From contig JACPDY010000023.1 in NCBI GenBank assembly GCA_016183775.1, positions 1-64,000 on the forward strand: DNA of 64,000 nt. The letters run 5' to 3'. Made by a program: the position numbers and the translations under genes. Positions 52,895-63,273 of this stretch are shown here, piece by piece; positions within the stretch are counted from its first letter, which is position 1; each line of letters begins with the position of its first letter. The notes under the pieces are model-generated. The model saw nothing but the letters and a program-made list of their open reading frames with translations, had not been told where the DNA came from and made no database searches. Origin of the DNA: Bacteroidota bacterium. Lineage in GTDB: Bacteria > Bacteroidota > Bacteroidia > JABDFU01.

Positions 52895-53013
52895 TGCTGA
52901 TATATGTTAATTGGTGAATTGGGTTTGTAAATGTAGATAAATAGTTACAAATGTAAAACGACGGATTATCACAGAGGTGTTATATTTTATTAAATACCAT
53001 TTTCTGATTTTTT

Positions 53014-54591
53014 TCAATCACTGATTTTCCTGCCACCTGATGGTAAGAGGTTTGTTTTCTCCATCAAAACATCCGAAAATGGTCGACCTTGTATTTTGCT
53101 TTCGATCCAGGAGATGAAATCAAAATTTTTTAAAAATCTGTCATCGTGATCTGATCGAATACTTTCTTGTATTGTGTCCTTTAACCTTTTAAATTCTTCT
53201 GTTTCCTCAGTTGCCTGTTGATGCCCCTGTGCCGAAAATATATTTTTTATTCCCTGTAAAAAATGAGGAATAGTACCCGAGGAGGGTCGTGACCGGAAAT
53301 ATCTTTCCGCCGATGATATGACCGAGGAGATGGTAAGCATGTTTTTCAGTTCATAATGTATAATAAGATTTATCAGTTTAGTTGTTTCATACACCTCATC
53401 CGCAATATTTTCGGAATACTCATTGATGATTTTATTGCTCCAACGCAGAGCCATTTTATAGTTCTGTGCTCCAAAGTATATGTATAGTATGTTAAAATTG
53501 AGAATGATTTTATCATAGCTGTTTATTTTTTCCCCATAGCGTTTCATTTGTTTAAGCAACTGATTGTTGATATAATCCTGGCCTTCTTCAAAATTGGCAG
53601 TGGAAATAAATAAATGAGTCCGGATAATGCTTAAATAGGAAAATATTTTGATCTGATTTTTGAACGATAGAAATCTCCTGTTAGCGTTTTCGAATTCACT
53701 TATTTTATTCAAAATATCTACCTGCACTTTTGTATCAACCAAATGCTCGGCCCCTGCCAGAATGTTGAACAGGGTAACAATATAACTATCCGGATCATTG
53801 AGAATAGCGTGTGGATGTGATTCCAGTAAATGAAGCAATTTTTTTTTAGTGTCTATCGGATCGCTTTGAGGTTCCAGTATAGTAGCATGTTTATTGAGGA
53901 TTCTATAGTATAAAAAATCAGATTGAAATGAAGTGTGAGCAATGTTCCTCCCTTTATAAAGAGCATCCAGTTCGGAACTTATTTTTTTCATTTGTACTTT
54001 CTTCTGTTCATTGCCAAGATGATAATCAGCGAAAAATGTTCTTTCGCTATGACTGAGGAGTTTATTGAGAAGCTCAGATTTTCTAAGAAGCAGATCTTGT
54101 TCTTTTTCCAGCGCAGAAAGCCGGTCCGGGGTTTGATCTTTGTAAAGATTATTTTTGATTATTTTTCGTTCCCATTCGTTGACTTCCTGCAGCAATATTA
54201 ATTTTTCATTTTCAGTTGCAATTCGTTTGGTCTTTTGTAAAACTCTTGCCGCCTGGTCGGGCAAACCCCTTTCATATAGTATAGATATTTCGGCAAGCCA
54301 TGATTTAATTTGAAAATCAATGGAGCCCTCTTCGTAATAACTTCTCAGGCTTTTTAAAATGAGTTTGTATAAATATTTTTTCAGAACAGCGAGGTGAGCT
54401 ATGAATTTTTCTTTCTTTAATTTTTTTATAAGCCTTGTTTCATCATATTCGTTTTGTTTTTCAATGGCATTAAAAAGTACTATATAGTCATTCTCTCCCC
54501 CGATCACATGTCGGGTGGAGTACTTTTTGAAGTACCCTTTCTCTGATCTGCTCATTGATCTTATAAGAGTAAATAGTTGAGATTGTTTCAT
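53014..54591 (-). CDS. Cytoplasmic helical-repeat family protein, copy 4 of 4
   Basis: This 525-residue protein has no signal peptide. The family N-terminus (SQLFTLIRSMSRSEKGYFKK), DYIVLFNAIEKQNEYDE, LYKLILKSLRSYYEEG and the C-terminal FDFISWIESKIQGRPFSDVL signature are all present. The centre is predicted helical with Tyr/Phe/Leu-rich hairpins. It is divergent from the DUF7948-like/SBBP gene at 54747 with 155 bp between starts, repeating the arrangement at 14962/15180 and 25253/25401. Function unknown; the repeated gene pairing is the best clue. Confidence 0.85.
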   Translation of the reverse strand: MKQSQLFTLIRSMSRSEKGYFKKYSTRHVIGGENDYIVLFNAIEKQNEYDETRLIKKLKKEKFIAHLAVLKKYLYKLILKSLRSYYEEGSIDFQIKSWLAEISILYERGLPDQAARVLQKTKRIATENEKLILLQEVNEWERKIIKNNLYKDQTPDRLSALEKEQDLLLRKSELLNKLLSHSERTFFADYHLGNEQKKVQMKKISSELDALYKGRNIAHTSFQSDFLYYRILNKHATILEPQSDPIDTKKKLLHLLESHPHAILNDPDSYIVTLFNILAGAEHLVDTKVQVDILNKISEFENANRRFLSFKNQIKIFSYLSIIRTHLFISTANFEEGQDYINNQLLKQMKRYGEKINSYDKIILNFNILYIYFGAQNYKMALRWSNKIINEYSENIADEVYETTKLINLIIHYELKNMLTISSVISSAERYFRSRPSSGTIPHFLQGIKNIFSAQGHQQATEETEEFKRLKDTIQESIRSDHDDRFLKNFDFISWIESKIQGRPFSDVLMEKTNLLPSGGRKISD

Positions 54592-54746
54592 CGAAAATTT
54601 ATTCTAGATTATATAAATATCTGATAAATAGATAAATATACAAAAAATCTTGCGCATCAATTTTTAATAATTGAAGTGTTTTTTATTTGTCTTCCCTTCA
54701 TTTAATTAGTAAATTTCGTTTGATACATTTCTTAACAGATGTGACG

Positions 54747-57700
54747 ATGAAAAACGTTTACTTCCTTATAGTAGTTCTGCATATTACGAACGCCATTTTT
54801 GCCGGTGGTAATAAGACGGTTGACCCTGAGCAAAAAGCCAAAGCTGATAAATGTATGGCCGTGCAGCAAAGTTCGATCGGCTTTCTTGAAAATAAGGGGC
54901 AAATGGTGGACATGAATGGCCGGCCTGTTCCGTTTGTGTTATTCAGATTGGAAACACCTGATATGGATATTTATGTCACTGAAAAAGGTCTCAGCTATAT
55001 ATTTAAGGAGATTAAAATAATTGAAAAAGGAGAAGATGAAGAGAATGATATTAAAGCTGGATCCGGCCAGTTGGATAGTAATGAGGAGCAGGAGGAAATA
55101 GATATGAAATGGCAACTTGTTGACGCGAATCTTCAGGATGCGGTAATTGATCGGGGAAATATTATTCCGGGTGAACGATCCGGAGGGGAACATTATAATT
55201 TCTTCTATCCCAATTGCCCCGATGGCATATATGATGTTAAGAAATATAAAGATGTTACTATAAAGAATATTTATCCCGGTATTGACTGGGTATTAAAAAC
55301 CACCGAAGATGGGATCAAGTATGACTTTATTGTTAACCCCGGAGCATCCGCTTCTCAAATTCAAATTCAATACGACCATATTAAAGACAAGGACATTAAA
55401 TTACTTGCCGATGGCAGTGTTCGCATAAAAGTTGGTATGGGTACTATTTCGGAGGCTGCACCTATAAGCTACCAGGATGGACAGGAACTCAAAACTAAAT
55501 TTGTTCTGAATGGACGAACAATTTCCTTTTCACTTCCGGATCATACTATGTCCAGAAGGCTTGACATAGATCCTCAAATATATTGGAGTACCTATTTTGG
55601 TTCAGGAGGAACAACCGGTGCTTATGGAGTTGTTGTCAGTAAATCCGGTGAAGTGTACATCGGGGGATATACGCAGAACGCCGGAAGTTTTCCGTTGCTG
55701 AATCCGAGTGGAGGTGTTTACTTCCAGGGTGTATTTAATACAGGAGCTGCAAGTGGTGGGTGGATGCAGGATTGGTGGATAGCGAAGTTTGATGCGAATT
55801 ACAGCTTTGTTTGGTCAACATATTATGGCAGTAACGGCAGTGAAGCAATAGGTGATATGACTTTAAACAACGCGGGCGATCTGTTTGTTGTTGGGAGTTC
55901 TCCCGGAAGCAATTTTCCTTTACAGGCAAAGGCGGGAGCGTATAATCAGGCAGCCAATTACGGAGCAGCTCAACTGTATTTAGTGCAATTCAACAGCGCC
56001 GGAATAAGGCAATGGGCCACATTTTATGGAGATCCCGGTGGTACCCCATCCAGCGGTAATTCCATAGACATCGATCCTTTAACAGGAAATATTTTAATCG
56101 GCGGAGCCTTAAGCGCCGGCTCACCGCTTTTTAATCCGGGTGGTGGAGCATATTATCAGCCGACAATTATCGGAACAGGAACCAGTGCTCCCGCGCTTAT
56201 CGGATTTACTCCCGCCGGCGTTCTTAATTGGTCAACTTTTTTTGCCGGAAGCACAGAGCAGATTAATGATATCAGATTTACACCTGCCGGAAGTTTATTG
56301 GTAACAGGATCTTCTACTTCAAATACATTGCCTGTAACCGCAGGAGCATTTCAGCCTGGAATTGCCGGAGGAGCTGATGTTTTTGCAGCCGAATTTGGTT
56401 TATCAAGAAATTTAACATGGTGTACTTATTTAGGGGGAACCGCTACAGAAAGCGCATATGGAATATGTGCGGATAACGGTGGTAATGTTTTTGTTTTCGG
56501 CAGAACCGGTTCACTGGATTTCCCACTTCGGAATCCCGGAGTAGGTGCTTATTTTGATAATGCATTGGGTGGCGGAATAGATTTCTTCATTAGTAAATTT
56601 ACCCCGGTCAAAAATCTGGTTTGGTCAAGTTATGTCGGAGGGTCAAGTTTTGAGGGTCAAAACAGAACAACTAAATCGATCTTTGCGGATAATTGTGATA
56701 ATATTTTTATTTCAGGTACAACTTATTCCACGGATTACCCTGCATTAAACCCCGGTTGCGGAGCTTACCTGGATAATACACTGGCGGGAGCGTATGATGC
56801 TGTTTTTACCAAATTCAACAAAAATAATTCTCTAGTATGGTCAACCTATTACGGAGGGAATAATCAGGATTGGCCAGGCATAGATGTGGATGACAAGAAC
56901 CGATTGTTTGCTACAGGAGAAGTTATTCAGGCGCCGGCCCCTCTTGTGAATCCAGGGGGCGGAGCCTATTTCGACAATACGCATACAGGAAATCACGATG
57001 CTTTTATTGTACGATTCGATCCTGTTCCTCCTGCATTTACACAGTCACAGGTAAATGCGACCGGATGCTCCTGCAATGGAACGGCGACAATTAATTTAAG
57101 TTGCGGAACTCCCGGTTATAATTATGTTTGGAGTAATGGTAATATAACACTGAATAATACCAATGCAACAAATACTATTACCGGACTTTGTGCCGAAACA
57201 TATAAAGTAACTGCTTATAGCAGCTGTGACAGCGTGAAAGCTACTTATACTATAACCGGTGGAAGTGGAAGTTTCTCTTTGTCTGCTACTCAGAATAATG
57301 CAAATTGTAATAGTCCTGGAAGTTCTACTATCACCCCTTCAGGAGGAACAAGTCCGTATACATATAGCTGGATGCCCGGAAATCAGTCAGCTACAACTGC
57401 TACAGGATTATCAGCCGGCATTTATACTGTAACCGCGAGCGATAATGCGGGTTGCACAAATGTAACAATAGTGACAATTGCCAATACCCATACAGGAATA
57501 ACAGCAGGTGCAAATATTACTGCAAACATTAGTTGCAACGGTAAAAATGATGGAAGTATCAGTGCAACAACGGTTGGCGGTACAGGGCCTTTTACATACA
57601 CCTGGAGTCCTTCCGGACAAACAAGTCAGACAGCAACAGGTTTGGCTGCCGGAACATATACTGTTTATATAACAGATGCCAACGGTTGTTCTCCTCAAAC

Positions 57701-59441
57701 GTCAATTGTTTTAACGCAGCCGGCAAATCTTACTGTTGGAATAAATTCACTTACAAACGCATCCTGTGGAGGCGGGAGTAATGGCTCGGCAATAGTGAAT
57801 ACAGCGGGAGGAACTCCCGGATTTGCTTATTTGTGGAGTAACGGGCAAACGGCAAATACAGTAACAGGTCTGACGACGGGTAATCATACGGTTACGGTTA
57901 CTGATGCTAAAGGATGTTCCTCAACCGCATTAATATCTATAGATGCAGTAAATAAAGTGGATGCAATCGCAGCAGTTTCCTCAATGTGCAAAGGTGATAG
58001 TGTTCAGTTGAATTCTTCCGTTATTGGTCCATTATGTAAATGCGGGACAAGGCCTTCCGGTTGTTCCGGGGCAACACAAACAGCCCAAGTAGGAACTTTA
58101 GCATCAACTTTTAATACGCCCACACCTTTTAACGGCAGTGTAACGGGTTTGAAACAAATACATATTATCAGTGCCAGCGAATTAATTACCAGCGGCCTTA
58201 AGTGCAGTTCTGTCATCACAAAACTTGCATTTAATGTTCAGTCAAAAGCAAGTACACAGCCGTTCAATAATTTTACAATTAAAATGATGTGCGGGACAGC
58301 TACCTATAATGATCCTGCCTTTGTTACTGTATTTAACGCCAAACCTATTAGTACGACGACCGGATGGAATTCATTTATTTTTGATATGCCTTATGAATGG
58401 GATGGGGTAAGTAATTTAAGTATACAAATATGCTGGTCAAATGCAACCACTTCAGGAGCAGATGTGGTTTACACTTCAGGTACTGTCGGAAGTTATATTG
58501 CTAATTCCGGGGCAGGAGTGAATTGTTCAACCTCCACTGCTACAAGCTCCGGAGGTGGCAGTGGAATAACAACCTTATTTACGTTTTGCACACCTCCCCC
58601 GACTTATTCGTGGACTCCTCCAATAACTTTAAGTAATTCAACTATTGCTAATCCCAGATCAGGAGCTGCCTCAACTACAACTTATACACTTACGTTAAGC
58701 GGGATTCATAATTGTATCTTAACAGATACTGTAACTGTGAACGTTAGTACCTGTTCCACTTCACCGACTGTATCAGTAAACAGTATGTCCGTTTGTCCCA
58801 CAACTTGTGCAAATCTATCTGCGTTAGGAAGTAACGGAACAGCTCCCTATACCTACTCCTGGAACACGGGAGCCACTACTCAGAATATAAATATATGTCC
58901 TGCTTCAACAACAATATATACGGTTAAAATTACTGATTCGGGAGGCGCCACATCTACCGCCACCGCTACAGTAACCGTGAATCCTGCTGTTGGTGTTAAT
59001 ATTACAACTTCATCCATTATCTGTAACGGAGGCACTAATGGCAGTATGTTTGCTAATCCGACAAGCGGCACTTCACCTTTTGTTTACAGTTGGAGTAATT
59101 TGGTTTCAGGTTCAACAGTTTCAGGTTTGGGTTCAGGAATTTATACTGTTACAGTAACTGATTCAAAAGGTTGTGTTACGACTTCTACTGCCTCAATAAT
59201 ATCACCGCCCGCTTTAACAGGACAGTTCACCAAAGGCACTTCTAACTGTACAAATTGTGGATGTAAAGAATGGTTAATGGTAAATGCTACAGGAGGCACA
59301 AGTCCCTATAGTTATTCATGGCCTGATGGTTATGTAAACAGGTACAAGAACCAGCTTTGTCCGGGCAACTACACTATAAATCTTAAAGATAAAAATGGCT
59401 GTAGTGTGAATCTTAATTTAACGGTAAAACTATTGACATAG
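54747..59441 (+). CDS. Secreted DUF7948-like/SBBP/SprB protein with inserted jelly-roll-like domain and Cys-rich C-terminal module
   Basis: This is a 1564-residue protein. The ATG at 54747 starts a clean signal peptide (MKNVYFLIVVLHITNAIFAG) and is preferred over an upstream TTG. A DUF7948-like domain (about 45-275; ENKGQMVDMNG, PFVLFR, TEKGLSYIF, IDPQIYWSTYFG) precedes SBBP propeller repeats (about 273-761) and four SprB-like units (about 768-1071). An Ig-like domain (about 1075-1330) follows; it is split by about 190 residues that look like a jelly-roll (ISASELITSG, LAFNVQSKAS, FIFDMPYEWDG, SIQICWSNAT). More SprB units lead to the shared C-terminal module (about 1490-1555; CTNCGCKEW, NRYKNQLCPG, DKNGC). 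The end reads LNLTVKLLT instead of the family's LTAP, apparently from a deletion junction. Confidence 0.88.
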   Translation: MKNVYFLIVVLHITNAIFAGGNKTVDPEQKAKADKCMAVQQSSIGFLENKGQMVDMNGRPVPFVLFRLETPDMDIYVTEKGLSYIFKEIKIIEKGEDEENDIKAGSGQLDSNEEQEEIDMKWQLVDANLQDAVIDRGNIIPGERSGGEHYNFFYPNCPDGIYDVKKYKDVTIKNIYPGIDWVLKTTEDGIKYDFIVNPGASASQIQIQYDHIKDKDIKLLADGSVRIKVGMGTISEAAPISYQDGQELKTKFVLNGRTISFSLPDHTMSRRLDIDPQIYWSTYFGSGGTTGAYGVVVSKSGEVYIGGYTQNAGSFPLLNPSGGVYFQGVFNTGAASGGWMQDWWIAKFDANYSFVWSTYYGSNGSEAIGDMTLNNAGDLFVVGSSPGSNFPLQAKAGAYNQAANYGAAQLYLVQFNSAGIRQWATFYGDPGGTPSSGNSIDIDPLTGNILIGGALSAGSPLFNPGGGAYYQPTIIGTGTSAPALIGFTPAGVLNWSTFFAGSTEQINDIRFTPAGSLLVTGSSTSNTLPVTAGAFQPGIAGGADVFAAEFGLSRNLTWCTYLGGTATESAYGICADNGGNVFVFGRTGSLDFPLRNPGVGAYFDNALGGGIDFFISKFTPVKNLVWSSYVGGSSFEGQNRTTKSIFADNCDNIFISGTTYSTDYPALNPGCGAYLDNTLAGAYDAVFTKFNKNNSLVWSTYYGGNNQDWPGIDVDDKNRLFATGEVIQAPAPLVNPGGGAYFDNTHTGNHDAFIVRFDPVPPAFTQSQVNATGCSCNGTATINLSCGTPGYNYVWSNGNITLNNTNATNTITGLCAETYKVTAYSSCDSVKATYTITGGSGSFSLSATQNNANCNSPGSSTITPSGGTSPYTYSWMPGNQSATTATGLSAGIYTVTASDNAGCTNVTIVTIANTHTGITAGANITANISCNGKNDGSISATTVGGTGPFTYTWSPSGQTSQTATGLAAGTYTVYITDANGCSPQTSIVLTQPANLTVGINSLTNASCGGGSNGSAIVNTAGGTPGFAYLWSNGQTANTVTGLTTGNHTVTVTDAKGCSSTALISIDAVNKVDAIAAVSSMCKGDSVQLNSSVIGPLCKCGTRPSGCSGATQTAQVGTLASTFNTPTPFNGSVTGLKQIHIISASELITSGLKCSSVITKLAFNVQSKASTQPFNNFTIKMMCGTATYNDPAFVTVFNAKPISTTTGWNSFIFDMPYEWDGVSNLSIQICWSNATTSGADVVYTSGTVGSYIANSGAGVNCSTSTATSSGGGSGITTLFTFCTPPPTYSWTPPITLSNSTIANPRSGAASTTTYTLTLSGIHNCILTDTVTVNVSTCSTSPTVSVNSMSVCPTTCANLSALGSNGTAPYTYSWNTGATTQNINICPASTTIYTVKITDSGGATSTATATVTVNPAVGVNITTSSIICNGGTNGSMFANPTSGTSPFVYSWSNLVSGSTVSGLGSGIYTVTVTDSKGCVTTSTASIISPPALTGQFTKGTSNCTNCGCKEWLMVNATGGTSPYSYSWPDGYVNRYKNQLCPGNYTINLKDKNGCSVNLNLTVKLLT

Positions 59442-59509
59442 CGCTTAAAAATAAGGCCGCCAATTTCCTGAAAAACAAATCGGTTCAGTTTGTTGAGAAT
59501 AAAGGACAA

Positions 59510-62500
59510 ATGACGGATTTGGATGGCAAGCCAATTCCTTTTGTTTTATTCAGAGTGGAAACGTCAGGGATGAATTATTTTATAACTGAAAAAGGAGTTA
59601 CATATTGTTTATATGAGCATGTGGAAGCTCAGGAAAACGAATCCAAAAGAGAAGGGAAAATATATGATCCTGAAAGTGAAGAGATGGAGGTAAAATGGTC
59701 GCGGATCGATATGGAGCTGAAAGGCGCTTCAATAAAAAAGGCGAATATTGATGCAGAAGGGAAGTCGGAATATTTTGAGCAGTATTTTTTAAACCATTGC
59801 CCAAGTGGAATTACTGACATACGCAGTTATGCAAAAGTGACTATTAAGGATGTGTATCCCGGTATTGATTGGGTATTTTACAACGCGGGAGAAAAAGGAT
59901 TTAAGTATGATTTTATTGTACACCCCGGTGCTGACCCCGATAGAATAGAGTTGATCTATTCTTCGCTGGATGGATTAAGCATTGATGATAATGGTGATAT
60001 TCTGATAAAGACAAGGGATGGCGAACTTACTGAGCACTCACCAGTTTCTTTTCAAAGCAATAAGGAGATCACTTCCCGCTTTATTCGAAATGATATTTTA
60101 AAAAACGAACATTCGGGATACGATACGCATGTTAAGTTTTCTTTTAAAGAATATGATCCTTCAAAAACCCTTATAATAGATCCTCAATTAGTATGGGCCA
60201 CCAGTTACGGCGGTACCGGAGCGGACGGTCCGCAAAGTGCCGATTGTGATAGCAATGGTAACCTGTATATTTCAGGCTATACTCAGCAGTTTAATGGTTT
60301 TCCAACACAGGTACATATTGGAAATCCGGCTTCCTATTATAATAATTCGTTGGGCCCTAATGGGGGTGGAATTGCCAGGAATATTTTCATTTTAAAATTC
60401 AGTAATACTGGTGTCCGTCTCTGGGGTACATATTATGCAAGTACAGGGGCCGATTGGGCAACAGGATATTCAATAAAAACCGATCTGTCAGGAAATGTGT
60501 TTGTCGTTGGAACTGCCGGGAGTATACCAACTCAGGCACATACCGGAAATCCACTGGCATATTTCAACAATACAAACACCGGAGGTTTTATTTTAAAGTT
60601 CGACAATATGGGAAACAGGATATGGGCTACCTATTATCCGAATTGCAATCCCCAATCAGTTACTACAGATGCTTCAGGTAATGTTTATGTCACAGGCAGT
60701 GCTGGGGCGGCTTTTCCCACCCAGCCATTTCCGGGAAACCCTTTGGCCTATAATCAAAGCGTTTTTGGAGGAGGAAACGATGCTTTTATTTTAAAGTTCA
60801 GTAATATCGGAGATTTGTTATGGGCTACTTATTTTGGAGGGTCGAATGGCGAAACGGGACTTTCTGTTTTTACTGATGTCGGGAGCAATATATATATTGG
60901 TGGACAAACCAGTTCCACTGATCTTCCTTTAAGAGCGTGGGGCGGGGCTTATAATCAGGCTGCGAACGCGGGTAATAACGATGGATTTTTAGCCCGCTTT
61001 AATTCAACTGGAACTTTGATCTGGTCAACTTATTATGGTGGAACCGGAGTGGATAAAATAATTACGATACGTACAGACACTCCGGGAAATATAGTTGCTG
61101 TCGGTTTGTCCGGGTCAACAGATCTTCCGGTTCAGGCCTGGGGTGCGGCTTATTATCAGCCATCAAATGCCGGAAATGACGATGAGTTCATTCTTCGTTT
61201 CGATCCGAGTGGAGTTCGGACATGGGCAACTTATTATGGAGGAGCTGGTATTGAGGATAATTATTCCGGTGACAACCTGGAAATAGATGATTGCGGCAAT
61301 ATATATATGGGATTCGGAGCATATTCACTTTCAGCAAATATTTACACATTCGATCCGGGATGCAGCAATTATTATCAGGGCTCCCATGGGGGAGGCAGAG
61401 ATTGTTTCTACGTAAAATTTAATTTATCGGGTGTTGTTCAGTGGGCTACATATTGGGGAGGGGCGGGCTCTGATTTTGCAACAGCAATTGCCCTGGATAA
61501 ACAGGGTGATATGTTTATTACCGGTGAAATATCAGGAGCGACTTCCGGAACAGGATATCCGTTTACAAATCCGGGCAGCGGGGCGTATTATGACAACCTC
61601 CCTAATACAAATGATGATGCGTATGTCGCGAAATTTACCCCTGTCATTCCCACTTATACTCAGTCCCAGGCAAATCCTGCCGGCTGTGCCTGTGGCAGTG
61701 CCACAATACAGGTGAATTGCGGAACTCCTCCTTATAATTACAGGTGGAGTAATGGGAGCCAACTTATTAATACATCGAATGTAACCAACAGTATTGGATT
61801 ATGCGGAGGAAATTATTGGGTGGAAGTAACGGATGGAGCCTGTAACAGGGATACTGTTTATTATACGTTAACCGGTCCGGGAAATGGATTAACATTAACA
61901 GTTACTCCTACCGACCCAGCCACCTGTACAAATAGTGCAAGCGGCACCGCTGCCACAACAGTTGCCGGAGGTGCAACACCATATACTTATTTGTGGAATA
62001 ACGGACAAGCAGCTCAAATAGCTACCGGTCTGACTGCCGGTAATTACGTCGTTACTATTACGGATAATAATGGTTGTACCGCCAGCCAGGCTGTAAACAT
62101 TGTACTTCCTAAGGGACCCGCGGGAAATGTGGTAGGCACAAATATTAATTGTAACACTGCTGGGGGTGCCATAGTTGCACTTAATAGCGGAACTCCTCCG
62201 TTTACCTATACCTGGAGTAATAGTCAGACCGGTCCCGTAATTACAAATCTTTCAGCAGGTACTTATTCGGTTACTGTTACTGATAATAAAGGATGTACAA
62301 TGACGAGGTCGGTCAGTATCACCGGTTCGATCCCCTCTTCGGCCACATTTACGCAATCGCCGGGTGGAACAATTTGTATAGGTACGGCTGTAACCTTTAC
62401 TAATACGGGTACAACAGGCACTTATGCCTGGAATATTTCTCCTTTAAATCCGGCGGTAAGCGGAACAACCGTAAATTTCTCTTATACATTTTTAACGGCC

Positions 62501-63253
62501 GGAACATATACCGTTTCGCATTCTGTTACTACAAGCGGCTGTTTAAAAACGGTTACATCAACCGTTACCGTTGTCAATTGTTCTAATCCGACAGTAACCG
62601 CTGCCGGCAGTTCAATGTGTCCGGGTTTCTGTGCAAATGTTACTTCAAATGCCATTGGTGGAGTTGCTCCCTATACTTATTCGTGGAGCAATGGTGCTAC
62701 AACACAAAATGTCAACACCTGTCCGGTATCAACTACTATCTATACGGTCACTATAAGAGATGCGACCGGGGAGACCGCCACTTCTACTGCAGCCATAACA
62801 GTCAACCCGGCCGTTACTGTTACAGTTGTTGCAACAAATATCAGCTGTAGTGGTGGCGTTGGGTCGGCGGACGCTGTTGTTGGAAGCGGCAGCCCGTCCT
62901 ATAGTTATAATTGGAGTAATGGACAATCTGCCAAAATTGCGACGGGGTTGATGGCAGGGAACTATACTGTTACTGTAACCGATAGCAAAGGGTGTATAAA
63001 AACTTCGGTCACCACAATAACGAATCCCCTGCCCTTAACAGGACAATTTACCAAAGGGACTTCCAATTGTGCAGGATGTGGCTGCAAAGAATGGTTAATG
63101 GTAAGTGCCACAGGCGGCACAGGTCCGTACAATTATTCATGGCCGGATGGATATGTGAACAGATATAAAAATCAGCTTTGCCCGGGTACATACAATGTTA
63201 ATATTGTAGATAAAAACGGGTGCAGCGTGAGTATTAATTTGAGTACTCCCTAA
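59510..63253 (+). CDS. 5'-truncated DUF7948-like/SBBP/SprB protein lacking its signal peptide
   Basis: From the first in-frame ATG this encodes 1247 residues. The open frame extends back to 59417 and continues the homology (KTIDIALKNKAANFLKNK, then FVENKGQ), aligning with the sequence that follows the signal peptide in both neighbouring paralogues. No start codon or signal peptide remains, so the gene is probably silent or makes an unexported protein. The remainder is intact: DUF7948-like (to about 224), SBBP repeats (about 224-710), SprB units, a PKD-like domain (about 944-1023), SprB units and the C-terminal module (about 1177-1247; CAGCGCKEW, NRYKNQLCPG, DKNGC, LSTP). The intact frame suggests the loss is recent, or an assembly artefact. 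Confidence 0.75.
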   Translation: MTDLDGKPIPFVLFRVETSGMNYFITEKGVTYCLYEHVEAQENESKREGKIYDPESEEMEVKWSRIDMELKGASIKKANIDAEGKSEYFEQYFLNHCPSGITDIRSYAKVTIKDVYPGIDWVFYNAGEKGFKYDFIVHPGADPDRIELIYSSLDGLSIDDNGDILIKTRDGELTEHSPVSFQSNKEITSRFIRNDILKNEHSGYDTHVKFSFKEYDPSKTLIIDPQLVWATSYGGTGADGPQSADCDSNGNLYISGYTQQFNGFPTQVHIGNPASYYNNSLGPNGGGIARNIFILKFSNTGVRLWGTYYASTGADWATGYSIKTDLSGNVFVVGTAGSIPTQAHTGNPLAYFNNTNTGGFILKFDNMGNRIWATYYPNCNPQSVTTDASGNVYVTGSAGAAFPTQPFPGNPLAYNQSVFGGGNDAFILKFSNIGDLLWATYFGGSNGETGLSVFTDVGSNIYIGGQTSSTDLPLRAWGGAYNQAANAGNNDGFLARFNSTGTLIWSTYYGGTGVDKIITIRTDTPGNIVAVGLSGSTDLPVQAWGAAYYQPSNAGNDDEFILRFDPSGVRTWATYYGGAGIEDNYSGDNLEIDDCGNIYMGFGAYSLSANIYTFDPGCSNYYQGSHGGGRDCFYVKFNLSGVVQWATYWGGAGSDFATAIALDKQGDMFITGEISGATSGTGYPFTNPGSGAYYDNLPNTNDDAYVAKFTPVIPTYTQSQANPAGCACGSATIQVNCGTPPYNYRWSNGSQLINTSNVTNSIGLCGGNYWVEVTDGACNRDTVYYTLTGPGNGLTLTVTPTDPATCTNSASGTAATTVAGGATPYTYLWNNGQAAQIATGLTAGNYVVTITDNNGCTASQAVNIVLPKGPAGNVVGTNINCNTAGGAIVALNSGTPPFTYTWSNSQTGPVITNLSAGTYSVTVTDNKGCTMTRSVSITGSIPSSATFTQSPGGTICIGTAVTFTNTGTTGTYAWNISPLNPAVSGTTVNFSYTFLTAGTYTVSHSVTTSGCLKTVTSTVTVVNCSNPTVTAAGSSMCPGFCANVTSNAIGGVAPYTYSWSNGATTQNVNTCPVSTTIYTVTIRDATGETATSTAAITVNPAVTVTVVATNISCSGGVGSADAVVGSGSPSYSYNWSNGQSAKIATGLMAGNYTVTVTDSKGCIKTSVTTITNPLPLTGQFTKGTSNCAGCGCKEWLMVSATGGTGPYNYSWPDGYVNRYKNQLCPGTYNVNIVDKNGCSVSINLSTP

Positions 63254-63273
63254 TTATTTTAATGTTAATTGCT

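Noticed and set aside
59423-59441. Programmed -1 frameshift fusing 54747-59441 to 59510-63253
   Set aside because: The second frame is -1 relative to the first, but no canonical slippery heptamer is present and the paralogues are separate genes. A deletion junction explains the data better.
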